Source: an uncultured Blautia sp.
GTDB lineage: Bacteria; Bacillota_A; Clostridia; Lachnospirales; Lachnospiraceae
Direction: 5' to 3'
Assembly (NCBI GenBank): GCA_905209435.1
Contig: CAJLTE010000005.1
Coordinates: 1-64,000 of the forward strand
DNA: 64,000 nt
Made by a program: the position numbers and the translations under genes. Positions 34,292 to 43,828 of the stretch are shown here, piece after piece (position 1 is the first letter of the stretch; the number at the start of each line of letters is the position of its first letter). Below the pieces are notes generated by a model. That model did no database searches and had not been told where the DNA came from. It was given only the letters and a program-made list of their open reading frames with translations.

Positions 34292-35425
34292 TTACACAGC
34301 ATGAATAAACTGTTCTACATAATACAAAGCTGCTCCGATAGCCGGTGTATACTGGCCGTTAGTTCCAACCAGGATGTGGGTTTTGTCCAGGGTAAATGGT
34401 GTGGCAGAGTTGATATGTTCAGTAATATATTCAATATCTTCATCTGTAAAATAAGGAGCAAGATATCCACTGATAATGATCGGCGCATCAATAACCAGAT
34501 TTAAATTTTTCATGGCAAATGCCAGATGATTAAGGTAGTCTTTCCAGATTTGTATAAGCTGGGAGGATTTTTTTTCGCGTAAAAGTGGGAAAAATTCTTT
34601 TATTGCCATCCCTGAAGCCAGTTCCAGTGAATTAGCAGAACAGTAGGTTTCCAGACAGCCGTGGTTTCCGCAGTAGCAGAGGGGACCGTCGGGATCAATG
34701 CACATATGTTCCAGGGTACCGCTGTGCATGGAACTTCCCTGATGAATCTGATGATTGGTGATGATCGCGCCGCCAAGGTTTCTATTTAAAAGGAAGACAA
34801 CGGCGCTGTCAAGTTCCGGATGATTCCAGAGCTCCAGAAAGGCGGCTGATTTGGAATCGTGTTCCAGATAACATGGATATGGCAGATATTGGGAAAAATC
34901 TTCCAGCTTCATACCTGCGTTGTTCATGATATTTCCATACAGTACAGTTGTGTGATCCGGGGAAGTGATTCCCTGGGTAGCGATGGAAACGCCGAGGATT
35001 TTCTCATCGTTATATTGTTTTTCGGCAATAAATTCTTTGATTTTGTCAGTGACCTGCCTGTAGTATTTGGGGGTGTTGGAATAGGGAAGCGGTATCGTGT
35101 CTGTATAAAAAGCATTTCCATACAGATCAACTGCAGTAATATGAAACATTTTTTTTAAGATGCCGATGCCAATGGAAATTTTAAAGTCGGATACGATCTG
35201 GATCGCATTTGCTTTACGTCCTCCAGTGGATTCGAAATATCCGTTTTTTTCAATCAGACCTTCCTGTTCAAGCAGATTCAGATTCTGGCTGACTGTGGAC
35301 AGTCCCATCTGCAATTCTTGCACGATCTGCATTTTTGATGTCATTTTTTTTCTGTAAATATATTGATAGACTTTGGATCTATTTATTTTCTTCAGACTGA
35401 TAGTCGTTAATCCCTTTTCGCTCAT
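34292..35425 (-). CDS. ROK family transcriptional repressor
   Basis: A 377-residue NagC/XylR-type protein. An N-terminal helix-turn-helix (about 15-70, SKMQIVQELQMGLSTVSQNLNLLEQEGLIEK) is followed by a ROK sugar-kinase-like domain with HDSKSAAFLELW, LGGAIITNHQIHQG and the zinc site CYCGNHGCLETYCS. It is divergent from fructuronate reductase, so it probably represses hexuronate genes until a sugar acid or derivative binds. Confidence 0.92.
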   Translation of the reverse strand: MSEKGLTTISLKKINRSKVYQYIYRKKMTSKMQIVQELQMGLSTVSQNLNLLEQEGLIEKNGYFESTGGRKANAIQIVSDFKISIGIGILKKMFHITAVDLYGNAFYTDTIPLPYSNTPKYYRQVTDKIKEFIAEKQYNDEKILGVSIATQGITSPDHTTVLYGNIMNNAGMKLEDFSQYLPYPCYLEHDSKSAAFLELWNHPELDSAVVFLLNRNLGGAIITNHQIHQGSSMHSGTLEHMCIDPDGPLCYCGNHGCLETYCSANSLELASGMAIKEFFPLLREKKSSQLIQIWKDYLNHLAFAMKNLNLVIDAPIIISGYLAPYFTDEDIEYITEHINSATPFTLDKTHILVGTNGQYTPAIGAALYYVEQFIHAV

Positions 35426-35701
35426 AAGATTCTCCTGATTCTGTTATTAGATAAAGTTAAGTTCCATGTGTATTGTAGTATACAGTAAATAAAATTGCAA
35501 TCAATGCGTGTGAACAGTTCAATAAAAATTCATGTTAACTGGTAAAACTATACAAAAACAGATTTCAAAAATTAGAATTTCTGTCAATGGATTTTTTTTG
35601 CAGAAAGATATATACTCAACTTACAGTTAAGATATAAGCATAAGTCAAATACATAACAAATAATTAAAAGAAAACAAGTAAAAAACAGGGAGGATGCAAC
35701 A

Positions 35702-37318
35702 ATGAAGTTATCAATCAATGGAATCAAAGAACATGAAGCATGGGAAAAGGCAGGAATCACACTTCCGGGTTATAATGTGGAAGCTGTTTCCGAGAAAGCA
35801 AAGAAAGAACCTGGCTGGGTACATTTCGGAATCGGAAATATTTTCCGTGTATTTATCGGTGGTATTGCAGATGGTCTTCTGGAAGAGGGAGTTCTGGACC
35901 GCGGCATTACCTGTGTGGAAACTTTTGACTATGATGTAGTAGATAAGATTTATGATCCATATGACAATCTTGGATTAAGCGTAATCCTTCACGGTGACGG
36001 AACCCGTGAGTACAAAGTGATCGGTGCTCTTGCAGAAGCAGTAAAAGCACAGTCTTCTGATGAAGCACAGTGGAACCGCCTGAAAGAAATCTTCACCAGC
36101 AAATCTCTGCAGATGGTTTCCTTTACAATTACAGAGAAGGGATATGCATTACAGAAAGCTGACGGAACATGGTTCCCGTTTGTGGAAGCAGACATCAAGA
36201 ATGGCCCGGACAAAGCAACAGGTGCGATGGCAGTGCTGGTTGCAATGCTTCATGAGAGATATAAAGCAGGCAAATATCCGATCGCTCTGGTTTCCATGGA
36301 CAACTGTTCACAGAATGGTGCAAAACTTCGTGAATCTGTCCTGACAATGACAAAAGAATGGCAGAAAGCCGGATTTGTAGATGAAGGATTTGTAAATTAT
36401 GTAAGTAATGAGAAAGTGGTTGCTTTCCCATGGACAATGATTGACAAAATCACACCTCGTCCAAGCGAACAGATTGCAGCAGATCTTGAGAAACTTGGTG
36501 TTGAGAATATGCAGCCGGTTATCACAAGTAAGAAAACATATATTGCACCATTTGTTAATGCTGAGAAACCGCAGTACCTTGTAATTGAGGACAGCTTCCC
36601 GAATGGTCGTCCGGCTCTGGAGAAAGGCTTTGGTGTATATATGGCAGACAGAAATACAGTTAATCTTTCCGAGCGTATGAAAGTAACTGTATGCCTGAAT
36701 CCTGTTCATTCTGCTACTGGTCCGCTGGGCGTAGTTCTTGGATACGATCTGTTTGCACATATGTTGAATACAAATGAAGATATGATGAATATGGCGCGTA
36801 TGATAGCTTATGATGAAGGTCTTCCGGTAGTGGCAAATCCAGGAATCCTTTCCCCTCAGGCATTTGTGGATGAGCTCTTCAATGACCGTTTCCCGAATGA
36901 ATATCTGGGAGACACAAACCTTCGTCTGGCAGTAGATGTATCTCAGATGGTTGGTATCCGTTTTGGTGAGACAATTAAAGCGTATGTACAGAAATTCGGA
37001 GATGCTTCCAGACTGACTGCGATTCCTCTTGGTATTGCAGGATGGCTCAGATATATGCTGGGTGTAGATGATGAAGGAAATAAATTCGAACTTGCACCTG
37101 ACCCGATGAATGAGGAACTCCAGGAGCAGTTTAAGGATATCGTAGTAGGCAAACCGGAGACATTCAAGGATCAGCTGAAACCAATCCTTTCCAACGAGCG
37201 TCTGTTCTTCACTGATCTCTATAAAGATGGTGTAGGAGAGAAGATTGAAGGAATGTTCCGCGAAATGATCGCAGGACCTGGCGCTGTAAGAGCAACTATA
37301 CATAAATATGTAGGATAA
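35702..37318 (+). CDS. uxuB: Mannitol dehydrogenase family protein, probable fructuronate reductase
   Basis: A 538-residue polyol dehydrogenase. The N-terminal Rossmann part holds WVHFGIGNIFRVFIGG, the NAD-binding segment. The C-terminal half carries the family's catalytic Lys/Asn region around MKVTVCLNPVHSATGPLG. The length and internal sequence fit D-mannonate oxidoreductase/fructuronate reductase (UxuB), which interconverts D-fructuronate and D-mannonate in glucuronate breakdown. Tagaturonate or mannitol specificity cannot be excluded by eye. GGGAGG precedes the ATG. Next to a ROK repressor and GntP permease, supporting sugar-acid use. Confidence 0.85.
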   Translation: MKLSINGIKEHEAWEKAGITLPGYNVEAVSEKAKKEPGWVHFGIGNIFRVFIGGIADGLLEEGVLDRGITCVETFDYDVVDKIYDPYDNLGLSVILHGDGTREYKVIGALAEAVKAQSSDEAQWNRLKEIFTSKSLQMVSFTITEKGYALQKADGTWFPFVEADIKNGPDKATGAMAVLVAMLHERYKAGKYPIALVSMDNCSQNGAKLRESVLTMTKEWQKAGFVDEGFVNYVSNEKVVAFPWTMIDKITPRPSEQIAADLEKLGVENMQPVITSKKTYIAPFVNAEKPQYLVIEDSFPNGRPALEKGFGVYMADRNTVNLSERMKVTVCLNPVHSATGPLGVVLGYDLFAHMLNTNEDMMNMARMIAYDEGLPVVANPGILSPQAFVDELFNDRFPNEYLGDTNLRLAVDVSQMVGIRFGETIKAYVQKFGDASRLTAIPLGIAGWLRYMLGVDDEGNKFELAPDPMNEELQEQFKDIVVGKPETFKDQLKPILSNERLFFTDLYKDGVGEKIEGMFREMIAGPGAVRATIHKYVG

Positions 37319-37358
37319 TTTTATTTGTCTGACTTGGGGAAAACAGTAAGTATCAGAT

Positions 37359-37400
37359 ATGCATTTACCTGTGTGATCAAATTTGTGGACAGGTGAGCAT
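37359..37400 (+). terminator. Hairpin after uxuB
   Basis: ATGC and ACCTGT pair with ACAGGT and GCAT across a 17-base loop, then TTTTCT. Likely a partial terminator between uxuB and the permease gene. Confidence 0.55.
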
Positions 37401-37493
37401 TTTCTCTGATAAATAAAGACAGTTATGCATTATGAAATTGTGTGTTGAAATGGATATAGTACATTTGTCTGTCTAAAAAATTAAGATAATAAA

Positions 37494-37530
37494 ATATATA
37501 GGGGACGCAAAAAACAGCGTCCCCATATAT
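37494..37530 (+). promoter_or_regulatory. GC-rich leader hairpin before the GntP permease
   Basis: GGGGACGC pairs with GCGTCCCC, extended by ATATAT/ATATAT around one bulged A. No T-run follows. It lies 40 bases before the start codon and could be an attenuator or mRNA stabiliser. Confidence 0.5.
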
Positions 37531-37576
37531 TAACCAAAAAACAGCAAATTATTTTATATTCAGGAGGAAAATGAAA

Positions 37577-38935
37577 ATGACAGAAGCGGTATTCGCAGCA
37601 GAGCCATCAAGGCTGTTGATCGCGGCAGCGGCAGGTATTGTATTGTTGCTGTTGCTTATTATCAAATTTAAAATTCACCCGGTATTATCCCTGTTGATTT
37701 CAGCTTTGTTCATTGGTCTCGGAGCGGGAATGCCGGTTCCGACTCTGGTAAGCACAGTGGAAAAAGGTGCCGGTGAGACACTGCAGGGAATTGTATTACT
37801 GATCGGTCTGGGTTCTTTATTCGGTGGAATCCTGGAAGTATCAGGAGGCGCACAATGTGTGGCTCAGACACTGGTAAATAAGTTCGGTGAGAAAAAGGCA
37901 GGAATTGCCCTTGGAATCACAGGACTGGTAGTCGGAACTACAGTATTCTTTGAAGCAGGTGTGGTAATCCTGATTCCACTGGCATTCGGACTTGCAAAGA
38001 AAACAAAGAAATCTACCTTATATTATGTAATTCCATTATTAGCAGGTCTTGCAACTGGTTTTGCATTTATCCCGCCATCAGCAGGATCTGTACTTGTTGC
38101 GAATATGCTGAATGTAGATCTGGGTGTTATGATCGCTGTTGGTGTACCTGTTGGTATTCTTTCCCTGATCTTTGCCGGAATTTTATGGTCTAAATTTATC
38201 GGCAGCCGTATTAACACAGGACTTCCGTCAAATATTCAGGAAGTCAGAGAAGAAGAGGAAGCAAATCTTCCTAAATTCTCTACTGTATTGTGTATCATTC
38301 TTGTTCCACTGGTTTTAATTCTGTGCAGTACAGTTTCTACTTATATTCCGGGAATTGATGCAGTCCGTCCGGTACTGGAGTTCCTCGGAACACCATTTGT
38401 AGCGCTGATCATTGCAGTTTTATTTGCAATGTATTTCCTTGGAAAGAAGCAGGGATATGACGGGGAGCAGTTAAAGAAGATACTGGATCGTTCTCTTCGC
38501 CCTACAGGACAGATTCTTCTTGTTATCACTGGTGGTGGAATTATCCGCTGGGTTCTTCAGGACTGCGGAATGGGCGATATCATCGGACCGGCACTTGAAA
38601 AGAGTGGACTTCCGTTGGTTCTTGTAGCATTCCTGATCGCAGGACTGATCCGTGCATCTGTAGGTGCAGCAGTCGTAGCGATGACAATGGCTGCAGGAAT
38701 CATGGCAGCAATGCCTGGAGTTGCAGGATTGTCTCCTGTTTATCTGGCTGCTATGGTCTGTGCGATCAATGGCGGTGCAACTGCATTCAGCCATGTAAAT
38801 GATTCCGGATTCTGGCTGGTAAGTTCTCTGCTTGAGATTGATGAAAAGACAACCTTAAAATCATGGACAATGATGGAAACAATTATAGGATTCACAGGAC
38901 TGATCTGTGCGATTGTGATCAGCCTGTTCGCATAG
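37577..38935 (+). CDS. GntP family gluconate/sugar-acid permease
   Basis: A 452-residue transporter with about twelve helices. GntP-family marks include FFEAGVVILIPLAFGLAKKT and the C-terminal GATAFSHVNDSGFWLV. Members import gluconate and related sugar acids with protons. The ATG at 37577 is spaced best from AGGAGG (9 bases); an ATG at 37571 is only 3 bases away. The location behind uxuB and the ROK repressor suggests glucuronate, fructuronate or gluconate as substrate. Confidence 0.92.
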   Translation: MTEAVFAAEPSRLLIAAAAGIVLLLLLIIKFKIHPVLSLLISALFIGLGAGMPVPTLVSTVEKGAGETLQGIVLLIGLGSLFGGILEVSGGAQCVAQTLVNKFGEKKAGIALGITGLVVGTTVFFEAGVVILIPLAFGLAKKTKKSTLYYVIPLLAGLATGFAFIPPSAGSVLVANMLNVDLGVMIAVGVPVGILSLIFAGILWSKFIGSRINTGLPSNIQEVREEEEANLPKFSTVLCIILVPLVLILCSTVSTYIPGIDAVRPVLEFLGTPFVALIIAVLFAMYFLGKKQGYDGEQLKKILDRSLRPTGQILLVITGGGIIRWVLQDCGMGDIIGPALEKSGLPLVLVAFLIAGLIRASVGAAVVAMTMAAGIMAAMPGVAGLSPVYLAAMVCAINGGATAFSHVNDSGFWLVSSLLEIDEKTTLKSWTMMETIIGFTGLICAIVISLFA

Positions 38936-39061
38936 GAGTGAGACAGATGATCGTAAAAGTAGTTTTGGGAACGCAGTAGCAAGTCTCTGTGTAGAGAAAA
39001 AAGGGGCAATCCCGGCAATGCCGGAACTGTTACAGGTAGAAGAAAGATTGGAGAATGCAAA

Positions 39062-39460
39062 ATGAATATGAATTTAAAAGAGCAGCTGAATGGTATCCAG
39101 CATATTGGAATTCCGACAAACGATATTGAAGCGACGGTTCGATTTTATGAGACTCTGGGATTTGAAGCAGCTTTACGTACAGTGAATGAAGAAACCGATG
39201 AAAAGGTTGCATTTATGAAACTGAATACACTTGTGATCGAAACATATGAAAACAAAGCTGCCAAAATGGAAGCTGGTGCCATTGATCATGTGGCAATCGA
39301 TGTAAAGGATATCGAAAAAGTATATGAGATGATTAATCAGGCAGGATTAAATACAACCAATGATACCGTACATTTTCTTCCGTTCTGGGAAAACGGAGTA
39401 AAGTTCTTCACAATTGAAGGACCAAATAAAGAGAAAGTTGAATTTAGTCAGTATTTATAA
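39062..39460 (+). CDS. VOC family (glyoxalase-like) protein
   Basis: A 132-residue protein with two beta-alpha-beta-beta-beta modules of the vicinal oxygen chelate fold. IQHIGIPTNDIEATVRFYETLGF is the first metal-binding strand (His), and IDHVAIDVKDIEKVYEMI the second. A C-terminal Glu (KVEFSQ) completes the expected ligand set. Members include lactoylglutathione lyases, dioxygenases and epimerases; the reaction here is unknown. TTGGAG lies before the ATG. The 126 bases from the permease contain no gene. Position suggests co-expression with hexuronate genes. Confidence 0.87.
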   Translation: MNMNLKEQLNGIQHIGIPTNDIEATVRFYETLGFEAALRTVNEETDEKVAFMKLNTLVIETYENKAAKMEAGAIDHVAIDVKDIEKVYEMINQAGLNTTNDTVHFLPFWENGVKFFTIEGPNKEKVEFSQYL

Positions 39461-39482
39461 AATTATTGTTGTTTATAACAGT

Positions 39483-39519
39483 ATGCCCTCTTTACCGAAT
39501 GAACTGGTAGGGAGGGCAT
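39483..39519 (+). terminator. Terminator after the VOC gene
   Basis: ATGCCCTC pairs with GAGGGCAT with inner TTACC/GGTA pairing, then CTTTTG. Confidence 0.8.
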
Positions 39520-39669
39520 CTTTTGTGCAGTAAAAGGAAACAGACTACTCTGATATAAAGTAGTTTACGCAAATTCAAATCTAAGGATTTCTTTAATGTT
39601 CTATTGTGAAAAGTTTTAAAGCAGTTTACAATGGAAGTTAACAAAAATAAACGGAAAGGAGCTTCCACT

Positions 39670-40065
39670 ATGAGAAAACGAACAAAGAGAATGAAACAGG
39701 CAGCGGAAGACAGAATTTGTCGCAAGGATGCGGTTATCAGACGGAATAATGAGGAATTACAGGGACTGAAGGATCAGTATGAGAATCTGGACATCAGTGC
39801 TGAGGATAAGCAGGTGATTGACGATTACATTGCCTGCAAAGATGCCAGAGCGGACAGAATGGCAGAGAAGCTGTATGAAAAGGGAATGAAGGATGTCAAG
39901 AGATGCATCCGTATCAGAAAGCTGATCCGCAGATGTGTGGTTCTGGCGGCAATTGTTGGAGTTGTGCTGGTTGAGTATGACAGGAATGATAAGAGATGGG
40001 ACAAACTGGACAAAATTCTGAAGATGTTTCAGGACACAGAAGTGACAGAGACGGAAGAAGCTTGA
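39670..40065 (+). CDS. Hypothetical protein with one membrane segment
   Basis: The 131-residue protein begins at the ATG at 39670, 7 bases after GGAAAGGAG-type sequence; a longer reading from 39631 has no site. A strongly basic N-terminus (MRKRTKRMKQ) leads into a helical region, and one hydrophobic segment lies at about residues 92-104 (VVLAAIVGVVLVEY). The end is acidic (DTEVTETEEA). No family recognised. Confidence 0.55.
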   Translation: MRKRTKRMKQAAEDRICRKDAVIRRNNEELQGLKDQYENLDISAEDKQVIDDYIACKDARADRMAEKLYEKGMKDVKRCIRIRKLIRRCVVLAAIVGVVLVEYDRNDKRWDKLDKILKMFQDTEVTETEEA

Positions 40066-40161
40066 TTATCTGTTGAAAAATATTAGATAAGTCAGTTTGG
40101 GCAGTACCTGCAACAGCTGTAAAATATAGGCCACAGTGAAATTGTCATATCATATTAAAAG

Positions 40162-40207
40162 AAAGGCACCTGTATATTGGAAATATTTCCATTTATACAG
40201 ATGCCTT
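40162..40207 (+). terminator. Terminator hairpin
   Basis: AAGGCA(C)CTGTATA pairs with TATACAG(A)TGCCTT; a short A-run rather than T-run follows on this strand. Confidence 0.55.
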
Positions 40208-40218
40208 AAAAAAGCTGA

Positions 40219-40247
40219 TTTACGCAGAACCGTATTAATGATATACT
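40219..40247 (+). promoter_or_regulatory. Promoter of the sodium:alanine symporter gene
   Basis: TTTACG (40219-40224), 17 bp, TATACT (40242-40247). It leaves a 110-base leader before the gene, in which I saw no known riboswitch. Confidence 0.6.
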
Positions 40248-40361
40248 ATTTAAATGAGTCTGCGTTGAAACGTTAAAGTATCAACGGGCGAATATGGGAA
40301 AAGTAAAACGAAGCTGTCCGTTTTATGGTTAGCTACAGTAAAAATCTGAAAGGATAAAAAT

Positions 40362-41798
40362 ATGATCGTAACTTTAATTGAAAAGGTGTACTCATTTCTA
40401 TGGGGAGATTTATTAAAGATTCCGCTTCCGGGAGAAAGCAGTCTGGGAATTTCGCTTCTGATCCTTTTGCTGATACCGACGGGAATTTATTTTACAATTC
40501 GGACGAGATGCCTGCCTATCAGGCTTTTTCCGGATATGCTGAAAGCACTGGTCGAGAAGAAAGGTAAGGATGATAGGAGCAGTCTGTCTTCATTTCAGAC
40601 ACTGATCGTTTCTACGGCTACGAGAGTCGGAATGGGAAATCTGGTCGGTGTGGTAGCTGCGGTTTCGGCAGGCGGTGCAGGTGCGGTATTCTGGATGTGG
40701 GTGACTGCTATCATTGGTTCTTCTACTGCATTTATAGAAGCAACACTGGCACAGCTTTTTAAAGAAAAAGATCCTCTTTATGGAGGATACAGAGGCGGTC
40801 CTGCCTATTATATCCACCATTATATAGAAGAAAGACAGGGAAAGAAGAAAAAGAAAGTGCTTTTGTCAGTGCTGTTTGCCATTTCCGGTCTGATCTGCTG
40901 GTGCGGGATCAGTCAGGTGATCAGCAACTCTGTAGCATCATCTTTTGAAAATGCGTTTTCTATTCCACCCTTATATACAACTATGGGGTTGACAATTATT
41001 GCAGCGGTAATTGTTCTGAGAAAGAATGCCACAGTTAAAATTCTGGATCTGCTGGTGCCGGTTATGGCTGTATTTTATTTCGTGATCACGCTGTTTATTA
41101 TTTTTACAAATATTGGAAGCCTTCCGGGAGTGTTCAGTAAGATATTCAGAGAAGCATTTGGGCTGCGTCAGGTGGCTTCCGGCGGATTTGGCGCTGTGTT
41201 AATGAATGGAATTAAAAGAGGCCTGTTTTCAAATGAGGCAGGTTCCGGTTCTGCTCCCTGTGCAGCAGCAGCGGCGGAATGTGATCAGCCGGTAAAGGCA
41301 GGTCTGGTGCAGGCGTTGGGTGTATTTGTAGATACTATTGTGATCTGCAGTTGTACAGCTATGATCATGCTTCTGGTACCGGAAAGGGTGACTGCAGGGC
41401 TGTCCGGAATGAATCTGTTACAGACTGCTATGGACTATCATCTGGGAAAGTTCGGAGTAATTTTTATCGCGGTTACGTTGTTTATGTTTAGCTTTTCTAC
41501 TTTTCTTGGTATTCTGTTTTATGCCAGAAGTAATGTGGCGTATTTATTCGGGGATAAGTGGTGCTGGCAGACTGCCTATAAGATTCTGGCGCTGGTAATG
41601 CTGTTTATCGGTGGAATTGCAGCCTATACATTTGTGTGGGACCTGGGAGATGTGGGAATTGGATTAATGACGATTTTTAATATTCTTGTCTTGTATCCGC
41701 TGGCTCCGAAGGCACTGGGAGAGCTGAAGGAGTATGAGGCAGGCCGCGTGAAGCGTGGTACAGGGCACAAAGTGTCCGGTAGCAATATTGACAAATAG
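40362..41798 (+). CDS. AGCS family sodium:alanine/glycine symporter
   Basis: A 478-residue transporter with about eleven helices. AGCS family signatures include ATRVGMGNLVGVVAAVSAGGAGAVFWMW near residues 85-112, GGPAYYIHHYI, and KRGLFSNEAGSGSAPCAAAAA (about 285-305). These couple uptake of alanine or glycine to Na+. AAAGGA lies before the ATG. Single-gene unit with its own promoter. Confidence 0.95.
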   Translation: MIVTLIEKVYSFLWGDLLKIPLPGESSLGISLLILLLIPTGIYFTIRTRCLPIRLFPDMLKALVEKKGKDDRSSLSSFQTLIVSTATRVGMGNLVGVVAAVSAGGAGAVFWMWVTAIIGSSTAFIEATLAQLFKEKDPLYGGYRGGPAYYIHHYIEERQGKKKKKVLLSVLFAISGLICWCGISQVISNSVASSFENAFSIPPLYTTMGLTIIAAVIVLRKNATVKILDLLVPVMAVFYFVITLFIIFTNIGSLPGVFSKIFREAFGLRQVASGGFGAVLMNGIKRGLFSNEAGSGSAPCAAAAAECDQPVKAGLVQALGVFVDTIVICSCTAMIMLLVPERVTAGLSGMNLLQTAMDYHLGKFGVIFIAVTLFMFSFSTFLGILFYARSNVAYLFGDKWCWQTAYKILALVMLFIGGIAAYTFVWDLGDVGIGLMTIFNILVLYPLAPKALGELKEYEAGRVKRGTGHKVSGSNIDK

Positions 41799-41894
41799 TC
41801 TGCGTATGATTACAATAGCAGATAAGCGGTCTCTGCTGTTGTGCAGTGATGCAGTCAAATTACGCAAGAATGTCGCAGGAAAGGAATTAGAGAA

Positions 41895-42950
41895 ATGAGC
41901 AAATGGGAAGAAAACGTCCGTAAAGTAATACCATATACACCAGGTGAACAGCCTAACCAGCCGGATATGATCAAACTGAATACAAACGAGAATCCATATC
42001 CTCCTGCACCTGGGGTAGAAAAAGCACTTAAAGACATGGATACAGATACTATGAGACTTTATCCGGATCCGACAGCAGGAGATCTGGTACATGCCATCGC
42101 GCAGAATTATGATCTGAAAGATGAGCAGGTTTTTGTAGGAGTAGGTTCTGATGATGTTCTTGCTATGAGCTTTCTGACATTCTTTAATTCAGAGAAGCCG
42201 GTTCTGTTTCCTGATATTACGTATTCATTTTATGATGTCTGGGCCGACCTGTTTCGTATCCCATATGAGAGACCGGCACTGGATGAGAACTTTCATATAA
42301 AAAAGGAAGACTATTTCAGAGAAAACGGCGGAATTGTTTTTCCAAATCCAAATGCACCGACTGGTGTAGAGATGCCATTAGAGGATGTGGAAGACATTAT
42401 CTGTCATAACCCGGATGTGATCGTAATTGTAGATGAGGCGTATGTAGATTTTGGCGGTCGGTCAGCACTGCCGCTGATCGAAAAGTATGATAACCTTCTG
42501 GTTGTACAGACATTTTCAAAATCCCGTTCCATGGCCGGTATGAGAATTGGTTTTGCCTGTGGTAATGAGAAACTGATTAAATTCCTGAATGATGTGAAAT
42601 ATTCTTTTAACTCTTATACTATGGATCGCACAGCGCTTGCTGCCGGTGTGGCAGCCGTGAAGGATCATGCATACTTTGAGGAGACCTGTAATAAAATCAT
42701 AGAGACACGTGAATGGACAAAGAAAGAACTGAAAGCACTGGGATTCTCTTTCCAGGATTCCAAGTCCAATTTTATCTTTGCTACTCATGAGAACTGCCCG
42801 GCTTCAAAGCTTTTTGAGGCGTTAAGAGAGCAGCATATTTATGTGCGCTATTTTCCGAAAGATAGGATCAACAACTTTCTTCGTATTACCATCGGAACAA
42901 GAGAAGAAATGCAGACTTTTATTGACTTTTTAAAAAAATATCTGAAATAA
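41895..42950 (+). CDS. hisC: Histidinol-phosphate aminotransferase
   Basis: A 351-residue PLP-dependent class I/II aminotransferase. It opens with the HisC-like IKLNTNENPYPPAPGV, has VFVGVGSDDVLAMSF, NPNAPTG, and the PLP-lysine motif TFSKSRSMAGMRIG (Lys about residue 214), and ends FLRITIGTREEMQTF. It converts imidazole acetol phosphate to histidinol phosphate in histidine synthesis. No other his genes are adjacent. AGGAA precedes the ATG. The next gene starts 15 bases later. Confidence 0.92.
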   Translation: MSKWEENVRKVIPYTPGEQPNQPDMIKLNTNENPYPPAPGVEKALKDMDTDTMRLYPDPTAGDLVHAIAQNYDLKDEQVFVGVGSDDVLAMSFLTFFNSEKPVLFPDITYSFYDVWADLFRIPYERPALDENFHIKKEDYFRENGGIVFPNPNAPTGVEMPLEDVEDIICHNPDVIVIVDEAYVDFGGRSALPLIEKYDNLLVVQTFSKSRSMAGMRIGFACGNEKLIKFLNDVKYSFNSYTMDRTALAAGVAAVKDHAYFEETCNKIIETREWTKKELKALGFSFQDSKSNFIFATHENCPASKLFEALREQHIYVRYFPKDRINNFLRITIGTREEMQTFIDFLKKYLK

Positions 42951-42965
42951 AATTTAGGAGGCTTT

Positions 42966-43466
42966 ATGGAGGCACTGGTACATTGGTTCTCGCAGAACCT
43001 GTCACAATATATTTCGCCGGAAGGAGCGGTGTTTATTATTTCAATGATTCCGCTGCTGGAGCTTAGAGGGGGACTGCTTGCAGCATCTCTGCTTAAGATT
43101 TCGGCAGCAAAGGCGATTCCGCTTTGTATTGTTGGTAATATTATTCCGATTCCATTTATTCTGCTGTTTATCAGACAGATATTTAAGGTATTAAAGAAGA
43201 CAAAACTTTTCAGAGGACTGATCATCAGACTGGAAAATCGTGCAATGAAGAAAAGTGATCAGGTAAAGAAATATGAATTCTGGGGCCTGATGTTGTTTGT
43301 AGGAATTCCGCTTCCGGGAACAGGTGCATGGACAGGATCTCTGATCGCATCTCTTCTGGAAATTGATATTAAGAAATCATCTATGGCAATCCTCTGCGGG
43401 ATTATCATGGCAACAGTGATCATGTATATTGTTTCTTATGGACTGGTTGGAAATCTGGTACATTAA
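42966..43466 (+). CDS. COG2426-type small membrane protein
   Basis: A 166-residue integral membrane protein with about four helices. ISMIPLLELRGGLLAA and GIPLPGTGAWTGSLIAS are hallmarks of the COG2426 family, often labelled putative small multidrug export protein. The actual function is not established. It begins 15 bases after hisC, with AGGAGG upstream, so the two may be one operon. Confidence 0.85.
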   Translation: MEALVHWFSQNLSQYISPEGAVFIISMIPLLELRGGLLAASLLKISAAKAIPLCIVGNIIPIPFILLFIRQIFKVLKKTKLFRGLIIRLENRAMKKSDQVKKYEFWGLMLFVGIPLPGTGAWTGSLIASLLEIDIKKSSMAILCGIIMATVIMYIVSYGLVGNLVH

Positions 43467-43489
43467 CCAGATCAGCTAAAATGATTTCA

Positions 43490-43516
43490 GGATCCGGAGG
43501 CAGATGTCTCCGGATC
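43490..43516 (+). terminator. Strong Rho-independent terminator
   Basis: GATCCGGAG pairs with CTCCGGATC across an 8-base loop, followed by TTTTTTT. Confidence 0.9.
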
Positions 43517-43519
43517 TTT

Positions 43520-43828
43520 TTTTATCCGATGAACGTCGATTCTGTCATTTTTCTGTCGTTCAAAATATCTTGCCAACAGAACAAATCTGGAATAATATGG
43601 TAATGTAGACAGAGGAAAAAAAATGTGTTAAGATAAAATAAATTCAGTTATTGTTTTAGACAGTAACAAAATCTGATATTCATGTCATTTCTGACAGATT
43701 ATCCCATTAACATTTATGAAGAAGCTTTATAAAAAGAGCATATATACTCACAGATGCATAATAAATAAAAAAACATGAAATCAAAATAATTGTAATCATG
43801 AATTTGACAAAGAGCAGAGGATTATTTT
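43520..43828 (+). other. Long leader region upstream of rho
   Basis: About 310 bases without a gene, AT-rich. A GAACG/CGTTC hairpin lies at about 43529-43556 and GTAATATGG-like -10 sequences near 43597. Rho often controls its own leader by premature termination, so the long untranslated segment may be regulatory; nothing more specific is visible. Confidence 0.4.

Noticed and set aside
36308..37303. 331-residue reading frame on the minus strand
   Set aside because: Entirely antisense to the well-supported uxuB gene; composition is that of a shadow frame.
40264..40278. Possible catabolite-response (cre) site before the alanine symporter
   Set aside because: TTGAAACGTTAAAG resembles the consensus only partly and lacks its length and symmetry.
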